Shown here piece by piece: positions 49,349 through 59,495 of a stretch of 64,000 nt of DNA. Position 1 is the first letter of the stretch; every line of letters begins with the position of its first letter. The DNA is from JBBRHQ01 sp963720735 (GTDB lineage: Bacteria > Actinomycetota > Thermoleophilia > Solirubrobacterales > 70-9). Position numbers and translations under genes: made by a program. Where the stretch lies: NCBI GenBank assembly GCA_963720735.1, contig CAVRGL010000011.1, positions 1-64,000 of the forward strand, given 5' to 3'. The notes beneath the pieces are model-generated. The model ran no database searches, had not been told where the DNA came from, and saw nothing but the letters and a program-made list of their open reading frames with translations.

Positions 49349-49641
49349 AGCCTTTCGCTGTCCATCGTCTCCACGATCTGGGCTCGCGCCGCCCCGGTCA
49401 GGGCCGGCACCGCCGCGCCGGCTTTCCAGAGATTGGTCAGCGCGGCTCGTATGGACTCCGCTTGCCGGCGGCTGTCGAACTCCAGATCGACCTTGATGTG
49501 GTCGGGCTCCTCAGCCGGCTGAAAGACGCGGTAGCCGCGCAATCCCCGGCTCCTCGCGGCACACAGGGTCCAGCCGCGCAGGAAGGCCCGGTGCCACGCC
49601 TCGAAGTCGCTGACTGCATGTTCGATTCGAAGGATGGTCAC
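49345..49641 (-). CDS. Small ABM-like (dimeric alpha-beta barrel) protein
   Basis: A 98-residue protein resembling the antibiotic-biosynthesis-monooxygenase/ferredoxin-like fold: TILRIEHAVSDFEAWHRAFL, GLRGYRVFQPAEEPDHIKVD and LEFDSRRQAESIRAALTNLW. I set the start at GTG 49641, where the first strand begins; an ATG at 49698 would add 19 poorly conserved residues. It clearly resembles the C-terminal 90 residues of the next gene upstream, so the two are related by duplication. Function unknown. Confidence 0.6.
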   Translation of the reverse strand: MTILRIEHAVSDFEAWHRAFLRGWTLCAARSRGLRGYRVFQPAEEPDHIKVDLEFDSRRQAESIRAALTNLWKAGAAVPALTGAARAQIVETMDSERL

Positions 49642-49710
49642 GTTTCCGCTCTTTCCGGCGATCGAGCCGGTGGCCGACGCACGAGCGGCCACCGGCACGA
49701 CCGCCTTTCG

Positions 49711-50562
49711 CTAGTAGATGACCTTCTCGGCTTCCTCGACGACTGTCGGGCCACTGCGGTCGGGGAACCGGTCGAGGACGCCTGAGGCGAGCAGCCGCTG
49801 GGCGCCTGCCCTGGCCTCCTCCGCGGAGGGGAACTCCACCTGGACGAAGACTTCGTCGGGGTTCTCGACGCTGCGGAAGAGCCGATAACCGCTTGCCTTG
49901 CCGCGGACGCCGGGCCGATCCTCGTCGAACATCGGCTTCCACGATTCGTAGTTCCCGACCTCCAGCCGGGTCATGATCAAAGCCATTGAGACCACCTGTT
50001 TCAGCTCCCGGAGGCGCTCCTCGGTTCCCCAGAGGATCGGAGGATCGATCCCCGGCGGCAGCGGGGCGTGCTTGGCCGAGGTCATGAACATCTCACCGAT
50101 GAGGCCGTCCGGGACCCAGTTGGCCATCCCGATCCGCCCACCCGGCTTACAGACCCGCAGCAGCTCGGAGGCCGCCTGCTGTTGGTCGGGAGCGAACATC
50201 GCCCCGTAGATCGACATCACCACGTCGAAGCTCTCGTCCTCGAAGGGCAGCGACTCGGCATCGCCCTCGACGAACTCGATCTCGAGGCGCTCCGCTGCGG
50301 CCCGCTCGCGGCCGCGCTCCAGGAGCGCGGGCACGAAGTCGGCCCCGGTGGTGTTCCCCCAGGCCCGGCGGGCCGCGGCGATCGCCCCGTTGCCGCTGCC
50401 GCAGGCGACGTCGAGCACCTTCTCGCCGGGGAGGATCGCGAGTGACTCGGCCAGGTTCTCGGCGGTCGACATCACCAGGCCGGCGATCACCGAGAAGTCT
50501 CCCTCCGACCAGACCTTCTGCTGGACCTGCTTGACGGCGCCCAGGTCGGGCTCTTCGCTCAT
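49711..50562 (-). CDS. Class I SAM methyltransferase fused to an ABM-like domain
   Basis: Residues 1–188 are a UbiE/Methyltransf_11-type enzyme: GEKVLDVACGSGNGAIAAAR (SAM motif I), EFVEGDAESLPFEDESFDVV, VMSIYGAMFAPDQQQAASEL and LRVCKPGGRIGMANW. After LWGTEERLREL the usual methyltransferase C-terminus is missing. Instead, residues 193–283, beginning with a Met (MALIMTRLEVGNYESWKPMF), match the small protein encoded downstream (GYRLFRSVENPDEVFVQVEF). This looks like a gene fusion after deletion. Whether it still methylates is unknown. Confidence 0.75.
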   Translation of the reverse strand: MSEEPDLGAVKQVQQKVWSEGDFSVIAGLVMSTAENLAESLAILPGEKVLDVACGSGNGAIAAARRAWGNTTGADFVPALLERGRERAAAERLEIEFVEGDAESLPFEDESFDVVMSIYGAMFAPDQQQAASELLRVCKPGGRIGMANWVPDGLIGEMFMTSAKHAPLPPGIDPPILWGTEERLRELKQVVSMALIMTRLEVGNYESWKPMFDEDRPGVRGKASGYRLFRSVENPDEVFVQVEFPSAEEARAGAQRLLASGVLDRFPDRSGPTVVEEAEKVIY

Positions 50563-50653
50563 CCTGACTCTCCTTCGCTTCGGGGTCGCGATGATTCTGG
50601 CGGCTGGGGCATGGTGGCGTTACGCTGCCGCGCAACGTGATTGAGGCCTCGGG

Positions 50654-51675
<1,022 letters not shown>

Positions 51676-51679
<4 letters not shown>

Positions 51680-52617
51680 GCCGCTCGGGCGCCCTCCTCG
51701 GGGTCCTCGGCGCCGGCCTCCTCGCCCTCCTCGGAGGTTGCGGGGAGAGCGCCGGGCGAGGCCCGGCGACCCTGACCGTCTACGTCAGCCTTCCCCTGCA
51801 CGGGGAGCGCGCCGCCGAGGGCCGGGCCGCCGCCGACGGCGCCCGGCTGGCGTTGGCCCGCGCCGGCGGCCGGATCGGGGAGTTCCGGGTGAGGGCGCGC
51901 TTCCTCGACGACACGGGCGGAGGCTCGCGGTGGAGTCCGGTGGCGAGCGCGGCCAACGCCCGCCGGGCCGCCGAGGACTCGACCGCGATCGGCTTCATCG
52001 GCGACCTGGATTCGGGCGCCACCCGGGTATCGCTCCCGATCACGAACCAGGCCGAGATCCCGCAGGTCTCGCCCGGAGCCGTGGCGCTCGACCTGACCGG
52101 GGAGCGCTACCGGCCCAGCGGCGATCAGACCTTTGCCCGTGTCGTTCCCGACGCCTCGGTGCTCGGGAGGGTCGTGGGAGTGCTGGCGAGCAGGCTGGGC
52201 GTCCCGCCGAGGGACATCGCCACCGGCGCCCCGGGGCCGGCGGCCCTGCGAGGATGCCGGGCCGAGAGCGCCCGCCGCTACCTGATCTCCCCCTACCGAG
52301 AGCCGTTCCGGCTGGACCCCCGCGGCAAGGCCTTCAACCGCGCCTATCGCCGGCGTTTCGGCCAGTCCCAACCTGCCTCTGCCTACGGCTTCGAGGCGAT
52401 GGCACTACTGCTCAGCGCAATCCGGCGCGCAGGCGATGACGGCGGTGACCGCCGAGCCGTCGCCGAACAGGTGCTGGCGACCCGCGACCGCCGTTCCGTC
52501 CTCGGCAAGTACTCGATCCGGTCCTCCGGTGACACCACGCTCGATCTCGTCACCGCCTACTCGATCCGGGGCTGCCGCCTGGCCTTCTCGGCGGAGCTGA
52601 GCGCGGGGCAGCCCTGA
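51676..52617 (+). CDS. Periplasmic-binding-protein-like lipoprotein (LivJ type), shortened
   Basis: A 313-residue type I binding protein. The N-terminus MSRSGALLGVLGAGLLALLG with lipobox LGGC predicts a lipoprotein. Then VYVSLPLHGERAAEGRAAAD, TAIGFIGDLDSGATRVSLPI and QAEIPQVSPGAVALDLTG match branched-chain amino-acid-type receptors. The middle is short: about 90 residues of the usual second lobe are missing between LASRLGVPPRD and SPYREPFRLDPRG. No ATG, GTG or TTG fits; CTG 51676 overlaps the pfkA stop (CTGA) and gives a good signal peptide. No permease genes are nearby. Confidence 0.65.
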
Positions 52618-52622
52618 AGAGC

Positions 52623-53527
52623 TCAGCCGAGCAGGTCGCGCAGCGCCGGCTCGAGCTCGGGGTGCTCGAAGCTGTAACCGAGGTCGAGGGTGCGGCGCGG
52701 GATCACCCTCTGCCCGCCGCGGATCGTCTCGGCGAACTCCTCGCCGTACATGAGGTTGAGCACGAACCCGGGCACCGGGACTGCCGCCGGACGACGCAGG
52801 ACCCGCCCGAGCGTCTTCGACAGCTCGCGGTTCGTCACCGGGTTAGGGGCGGTGGCGTTGATCACGCCGCTGACGCTCTCGCTGTCGAGCGCCCAGAGCA
52901 GGACGCCGGTCTCGTCGTCGAGGTGGATCCACGACATGTACTGCTCGCCGCCCGCCACCGGGCCTCCGAGGCCGAGCCGGAAGGGGGTCAGCAGCTGCTT
53001 CAGCAGGCCGTGCGCGGGATCGAGGACGAGCCCGGTGCGGACGATCACCAGGCGGACGCCGGTCCCGCTGACCTCGTCGGCCGACCGCTCCCACTCGTTG
53101 ACGACCTCGGCGCCGAAATCGTTCCCGGGCGCCGTGGACTCGTCCACCAGGCTCTCGCCCCGGTCGCCGTAGTAGCCGATCGCCGACTGGCTGACCAGAA
53201 CCCGGGGCCTGTGCTCGAGGGCGGTGATCGCCTGAACGAGGTTGCGGGTGCCGGTGCGACGGCTCTCCATGATCGACGTCTTTGCCTCCTCGGTCCAGCG
53301 CTGGTTGATCGGCTCCCCGACCAGGTTGATCACCCCGTCGACCTCGTCGAAAGCATCCGCCGGGGGGCGCTCCATGCGCGGCTGCCAGCCGAACCAGCGC
53401 ACCGTCGGGTTGGTCTTGCGGGCGCGCTCCGGGTCGCGGGTGAGGCCGATGACCTCGTCGCCGCGGGCCAGCAGCGCGTCGCAGACGGCCGAGCCGAGCG
53501 CTCCGCTCGCCCCGGTGACCAGGACCC

Positions 53528-53531
<4 letters not shown>
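52623..53531 (-). CDS. NAD-dependent epimerase, TIGR01777 (YfcH/SulA-like) family
   Basis: A 302-residue extended SDR protein. Seen: VLVTGASGALGSAVCDALLA (NAD site), GVINLVGEPINQRWTEEAK, SQSAIGYYGDRGESLVDEST (YxxxK replaced by YYGDRG, typical of this family), SWIHLDDETGVLLWAL and GVINATAPNPVTNRELSKTL. The substrate of this family is unknown. The GTG start shares GTGA with the stop of the upstream malic enzyme gene on the same strand. Confidence 0.88.
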
Positions 53532-54982
<1,451 letters not shown>

Positions 54983-55055
54983 CGCGGCGGATTCTATGCA
55001 GGCGCGAGACGCCGCCCGCCGGGGGCGAAGGACCGTTGGGCGCTCTTGTATCGCT

Positions 55056-55901
55056 ATGCGAAACAAACCCGCCCCGGCGGGCCTCGCCATCGCCCGGATC
55101 GCTGCCCGACAGTTCGGAGTTGTGACTGGCCGCCAGCTTGCCGGCGCTGGGGTTGATCGCACCGGCATCGGTCGGCGGGTCGCCGCCGGTCGTCTTCATC
55201 GCATTCACCGCGGCGTTTTCGCAGTTGGGCATTCCGGTCTCAGCAGGGAAGGCCGCTGGCTGGCCGCGGTGATCGCTTGCGGCCCGGGCGCCGCGTTGAG
55301 TCATTGCGACGCAGCCGCGCACTGGGGCCTGCTGTCTCCGACGGGGGGCCCGGTCAACATCGTCGTGCCCGGCCGTGGGGGCCGGTCGCGACGACCGGGG
55401 ATCCGGATTCATCGCCCGAGGACCCTGACCACAGGCGACCTCACCCGCCATCGCGGCATCCCGATCACCACCCCTGCCCGCACGATCGCCGATCTGCGCC
55501 GTGTCCTTGCTCCGGCAAAGCTCCGAGGCGTCATCCGGCAGGCGGAGGTACTCGGCTATCCGCTGTCAGACGAAGTCGAGACCGACCGCACCCGCAGCGA
55601 GCTGGAGCGAATGTTCCTGTCCCGCTGTCGCCGCCATCGCCTGCCGGAGCCCGAAGTGAACGTTCGCGTCGGCCCCTGCCGCGTCGACTTCCTCTGGCGC
55701 GAGCCGCGCCTGATCGTAGAAACAGATGGATACCGCTTCCACCGTGGCCGTCAGGCCTTCGCGGACGACCGGGGCCGCGACCTCGAGCTGCGGCGTCAGG
55801 GATACGAGGTGATCCGGCTCACCCCGAAGCTGGTCCGCGACCAGTTTGCAGCCGTCGCATCGGTGCTCTCCCGCCATCTTCACCCCGGCGCCACTGACTA
55901 G
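55056..55901 (+). CDS. AbiEi-like N-terminal domain with DUF559 (Vsr-like) nuclease domain
   Basis: A 281-residue protein of a type common in actinobacteria. The N-terminal winged-helix-like part (ARQFGVVTGRQLAGAGVDRT, GRLHRIHRGVFAVGH) resembles the AbiEi antitoxin domain. The C-terminal part is a DUF559/Vsr-type fold of the PD-(D/E)xK class: PCRVDFLWREPRLIVETDGY and RRQGYEVIRLTPKLVRDQFA. No AbiEii toxin partner is next to it. Whether it is a defence or DNA-repair protein is unknown. Its TAG stop is part of the TAGAGT box of polA. Confidence 0.7.
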   Translation: MRNKPAPAGLAIARIAARQFGVVTGRQLAGAGVDRTGIGRRVAAGRLHRIHRGVFAVGHSGLSREGRWLAAVIACGPGAALSHCDAAAHWGLLSPTGGPVNIVVPGRGGRSRRPGIRIHRPRTLTTGDLTRHRGIPITTPARTIADLRRVLAPAKLRGVIRQAEVLGYPLSDEVETDRTRSELERMFLSRCRRHRLPEPEVNVRVGPCRVDFLWREPRLIVETDGYRFHRGRQAFADDRGRDLELRRQGYEVIRLTPKLVRDQFAAVASVLSRHLHPGATD

Positions 55902-55904
55902 AGT
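55899..55904 (+). promoter_or_regulatory. Putative -10 box (TAGAGT) of polA
   Basis: TAGAGT ends six bases before the polA GTG. Its first three bases are the stop codon of the preceding gene, so the promoter is packed into the gene end. Confidence 0.4.
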
Positions 55905-55910
55905 CAGCGC

Positions 55911-58559
55911 GTGGGCGCAAACGGCGACAAGGACGGCAAGGAGCTCTTCCTGCTCGACGGCAACAGTCTCGCCTACCGGGCTTTCTTCGCCCTGCCGGAC
56001 TCGATCGCCACCTCCGACGGCCGCCCGACGAATGCGATCTTCGGCCTAGCGTCGATGCTGGTGAAGATTCTCACCGATCACCGTCCAGGGGGGCTGGTTG
56101 TCGCCTGGGACGCCGGGATGTCGGGCCGCGACACCACCTACGCCGATTACAAGGCCCAACGCTCCCCCCGCCCCGACCTGCTGCGCGAGCAATGGCCCCA
56201 CCTGCTCGAGGTGGTCGAGGCCTTCGGCTACGCCAACGTCAGGTCCGAGGGATACGAGGCCGACGACGTGATCGCCTCGCTGACCAGGGAGGCGAGCGAG
56301 CTGGAGATCCCGGTGATGGTGGTCTCGGGTGATCGCGACGTCTACCAGCTGGTCTCCGACGGCGTGCGGGTGATGACCACCTCGCGCGGCGTCACCGACA
56401 CCAAGGTCTATGACCGGGAGGCGGTGATCGAGCGCTACGGCGTCGCCCCCGAGCTGGTCCCGGATCTGATCGGGCTGAAGGGCGATACCTCGGACAACAT
56501 CCCCGGTGTCCCCGGCATCGGCGACAAGACCGCCGCCCAGCTGCTGCAGAAGTTCGGCTCGCTCGAGGGGGTGCTGGAGAACGCCGATCATGTCTCCGGC
56601 GCGAAGCGCAAGCAGAACCTGGTGGAGCACGCCGATGACGCCCGAATCTCGAAGCAGCTGGCGACGATGAAGTTCGAGGTCGAGACCGGAGTCGACCTGA
56701 GCGAGGTGATGGCCGCGGACCCGGACCGCAGCTCGCTGCGCGAGTTCGCGCGCGAGTTCGAGCTGCGAGCGATCCTCGAGCGCCTCGAGGAGGGCCTCCC
56801 GGACGGCGAGCCGCTCCCCGGGCGCCGGGTCGAGCAGGAGATCGAGATCGAACCGGTCGAGGGCTCGCCGCAGGAGATCGCCTCGGCGGGTGCGCCGATC
56901 GGGATCTCGATCTCCGCCGGGCGCTGGGCCGGCGCGGACTCGGAGCGGGTGATCACCGGCGAGGCGAGCCTCGATGAGCTCGCGGACGCGTTCGAAGGCT
57001 GCCCCCTGGTCGCCCACGACGCCAAGTCGCTGGGCGGAGGCCGCCATGGCCTGCTGGCGGCGGCCTCGCGCCGGGGTGTCGAGATCGTCATCGACCACGA
57101 CACGATGCTGGGCGCCTATCTGCTCGAGCCCCAGCGGCGAAGCTACGAGCTGCTGGAGCTGGCCGCCGACGCCGGGATCGGGGTCAGGGGGGCGGAGCGG
57201 AGCGGCAAGGACGACGCCGGAGAGGGCGAGCAGCTCGAGCTGGGGGAGGAGGCAGAGCAGGGTCTCGAACCCACCGAGGAGGCCCGGGTCGTCGTCGAGC
57301 TGGCCCGGTGGCAGAGGGGCAGGCTCGAGGAGTGGGGGCTGGAGCAGCTGCTGCGGGAGGTCGAGCTGCCGCTGGTCCACGTGCTGGCGGCGATGGAGCG
57401 CGAGGGCCTGAAGCTCGACGTCGGCCGGCTGGCCGAGATCGGCTCCGGGATCGAGGAGCGGATCGAGCAGCTCGAGTCCGAGGTGCACGATCTCGCCGGA
57501 CACCCGTTCACGATCGGCTCCCCGCAGCAGGTCGGCAAGGTCCTCTTCGAGGAGCTCGGCCTGACCCGGAAGCGCCGCGGCAAGACCGGGTTCTCGACCG
57601 ACGCCAGGGTCCTTGCCCAGATCCGCGAGGAGCACCCGATCGTCGAGAAGATCGAGACCTGGCGAGAGCTGACCAAGCTGAAGAGCACCTACCTGGACAC
57701 GCTCCCCGAGCTCGTCGACCCCGAGAGCGGACGCGTACATACCACCTTCAACCAGGCTTCGACCACGACCGGCCGGCTCTCCAGCACCAACCCGAACCTC
57801 CAGAACATCCCGATCCGGACCGAGATCGGGCGCCCGATCCGGGGCTGCTTCGTCGCCGAGGGCGGGGCCCGGCTGCTCTCCGCCGACTACAGCCAGGTGG
57901 AGCTGCGGGTCCTGGCGCACGTCGCCGAGGAGGAGGTGCTGAAGGCGATCTTCCGGGCCGGCGACGACGTCCACGCCGCGACCGCGGCGGAGGTGTTCAA
58001 CATCCCGCGCGACGAGGTGGGCATCGGGCAGCGCTCGAAGGCGAAGATGGTCAACTTCGGGATCGTCTACGGGCTCACCGGTTTCGGGCTGGCCGACCGC
58101 CTCAACATCCCGCGCGGCGAGGGCGAGGAGTTCGTGGCCCGCTACCTGGAGCGCTTCCCGGCGGTTGCGGCGTTCCGCGAGGAGACGATCGAGCGGGCAC
58201 AGACGGACGGCTACGTCACCACGCTGATGGGACGCCGCCGGCTGATCCCGGAGCTGCGCTCGCCGAACCCCAATACCCGCCGTCTGGGCGAGCGCCTCGC
58301 TGTCAACACGGTCATCCAGGGGACGGCCGCGGACATCATCAAGGTGGCGATGGTCCGCTGCCACGTGGCCCTGCGCGAGTCCGGAGCCAAGACACGACTC
58401 GTCCTGCAGATCCACGATGAGCTGCTGTTCGAGGGGCCGCCGGGGGAGATGGAGGCGGCGACCGAGACGGTCAGGCGTGAGATGTGCGCCGCCCAGCGGC
58501 TCGACCCGCCGCTCGAGGTCGAGGTCGGTGTGGGGAAGGACTGGCTGGAGGTCAAATAG
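55911..58559 (+). CDS. polA: DNA polymerase I
   Basis: Repair and Okazaki-fragment processing polymerase, 882 residues. The 5'-nuclease domain (about 1–290) has FLLDGNSLAYRAFFALPD, VRSEGYEADDVIAS, VVSGDRDVYQLVSDGV and GLKGDTSDNIPGVPGIGDKT. The central 3'-5' exonuclease-like region (about 310–480) lacks a DxE first motif, so proofreading is probably lost. The polymerase domain (about 490–882) has motif A LLSADYSQVELRVLAHVAEE, motif B RSKAKMVNFGIVYGLTGFG and motif C LQIHDELLFE, all intact. GTG start with TAGAGT six bases upstream. Confidence 0.96.
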   Translation: MGANGDKDGKELFLLDGNSLAYRAFFALPDSIATSDGRPTNAIFGLASMLVKILTDHRPGGLVVAWDAGMSGRDTTYADYKAQRSPRPDLLREQWPHLLEVVEAFGYANVRSEGYEADDVIASLTREASELEIPVMVVSGDRDVYQLVSDGVRVMTTSRGVTDTKVYDREAVIERYGVAPELVPDLIGLKGDTSDNIPGVPGIGDKTAAQLLQKFGSLEGVLENADHVSGAKRKQNLVEHADDARISKQLATMKFEVETGVDLSEVMAADPDRSSLREFAREFELRAILERLEEGLPDGEPLPGRRVEQEIEIEPVEGSPQEIASAGAPIGISISAGRWAGADSERVITGEASLDELADAFEGCPLVAHDAKSLGGGRHGLLAAASRRGVEIVIDHDTMLGAYLLEPQRRSYELLELAADAGIGVRGAERSGKDDAGEGEQLELGEEAEQGLEPTEEARVVVELARWQRGRLEEWGLEQLLREVELPLVHVLAAMEREGLKLDVGRLAEIGSGIEERIEQLESEVHDLAGHPFTIGSPQQVGKVLFEELGLTRKRRGKTGFSTDARVLAQIREEHPIVEKIETWRELTKLKSTYLDTLPELVDPESGRVHTTFNQASTTTGRLSSTNPNLQNIPIRTEIGRPIRGCFVAEGGARLLSADYSQVELRVLAHVAEEEVLKAIFRAGDDVHAATAAEVFNIPRDEVGIGQRSKAKMVNFGIVYGLTGFGLADRLNIPRGEGEEFVARYLERFPAVAAFREETIERAQTDGYVTTLMGRRRLIPELRSPNPNTRRLGERLAVNTVIQGTAADIIKVAMVRCHVALRESGAKTRLVLQIHDELLFEGPPGEMEAATETVRREMCAAQRLDPPLEVEVGVGKDWLEVK

Positions 58560-58588
58560 GAGAGGCGCCCGCTGGGGGCGCCTCTCCT
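58558..58588 (+). terminator. Hairpin terminator after polA
   Basis: A perfect 13-bp stem AGGAGAGGCGCCC/GGGCGCCTCTCCT with a five-base loop (GCTGG) begins within the polA stop codon. There is no T-run, but the stem is very stable, and it separates polA from the convergent reverse-strand gene, so it probably ends transcription from both sides. Confidence 0.75.
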
Positions 58589-58613
58589 GGGGTTGCGCGT
58601 TGGGGTGTCGGTT

Positions 58614-59342
58614 TCAGCCGGTGGAGGCGGCGCTCTGGATCAGCTCGACCTCGTCGAACACGGCGCCGTCGCCGCCAACCCGGATCTCGGCCTGGTGGAC
58701 GACCGCGCCCTCGACCAGGTCGTCGGGGCTGCAGGCGTTCGCGTCGCCGTGATCGCCGTGGTGCCCGTCCTCGCCCTCGTCGCCGGGGTTGTCCTCGCCG
58801 CCCTCGTGGTCTGCGCTGAGGCGGGCGTGGCTGCGGCGGTCGCTGCCCGAAGGCCCCTCGCTCGAGCCATCGCCCTCGGTCTCGCACTTGACCTCGGTGC
58901 GGTCGGTGACCATTCCGGAGATCGTCCCGCCCGCGGCCAGGTTGATGGTCAGCGTGGTGCCGTCGAACGAGGCGACCGTGCCCGCGTTCTCATTGCCGTC
59001 CTCGACCCCGTCGTTGTCGCTGTCGTCGTCAGCCGGGTTGTCGCCGACCGCGACCTCCTCGCCGTCAGTGATGCCATCACCGTCGCTGTCGGCCTTGCGG
59101 GGGTTGGTGCTGTGGCGGAACTCGCCGAGGTTCTTCAGCTGATCGCTGTCCTGATCGCGGCGGGTCTGCTTCACCTTCAGCGAGAGGTGATGGCGCTTCT
59201 CCCAGCGATCGGGGATGCGGTCGTGGTTGCGGTCTTTGGCCGCGGCGATGCTCGGCAATGCGAAGACCGCCAGCACGCCGAGTGCCAGCGCGACGGCAAG
59301 GCGGATCGTGCGGTACGGACTGGTTCTGCTCTCGGATCTCAT
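58614..59342 (-). CDS. Secreted protein with calcium-binding (TSP3-like) repeats and DUF5666-like domain
   Basis: A 242-residue exported protein. Signal peptide at residues about 12–36 (IRLAVALALGVLAVFALPSI, then AAAKD). Calcium-binding thrombospondin-type-3-like repeats follow: KDRNHDRIPDRWEKR, KADSDGDGITDGEEVAVG and DDDSDNDGVEDGNENAG. Next is a beta-rich domain (GTVASFDGTTLTINLAAGGT, then DDLVEGAVVHQAEIRVGGDG) like DUF5666, interrupted by an acidic His/Asp/Gly segment. ATG 59342 has a strong Shine–Dalgarno (AAGGAGG). The sigma-factor gene lies 153 bp upstream on the same strand and may control it. Confidence 0.7.
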   Translation of the reverse strand: MRSESRTSPYRTIRLAVALALGVLAVFALPSIAAAKDRNHDRIPDRWEKRHHLSLKVKQTRRDQDSDQLKNLGEFRHSTNPRKADSDGDGITDGEEVAVGDNPADDDSDNDGVEDGNENAGTVASFDGTTLTINLAAGGTISGMVTDRTEVKCETEGDGSSEGPSGSDRRSHARLSADHEGGEDNPGDEGEDGHHGDHGDANACSPDDLVEGAVVHQAEIRVGGDGAVFDEVELIQSAASTG

Positions 59343-59495
59343 ATTTCCTCCTTCGGCGCCCTGCCTGCGGATCCTGAAACCGGGGAGGGTCCCCTGGACG
59401 GTTCGCGGACGGACGGGTGTGCGTCGTTGCGCTTTCAACCCGTTCCGGTCCCGATCATCACGCCGACCGGGGTTCGGTTCATACAGGCGTCCGGC

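Noticed and set aside
49187..50209. Forward-strand frames in the methyltransferase region
   Set aside because: The frames opposite the reverse-strand genes lack any domain, and the reverse-strand proteins have clear SAM and ABM motifs.
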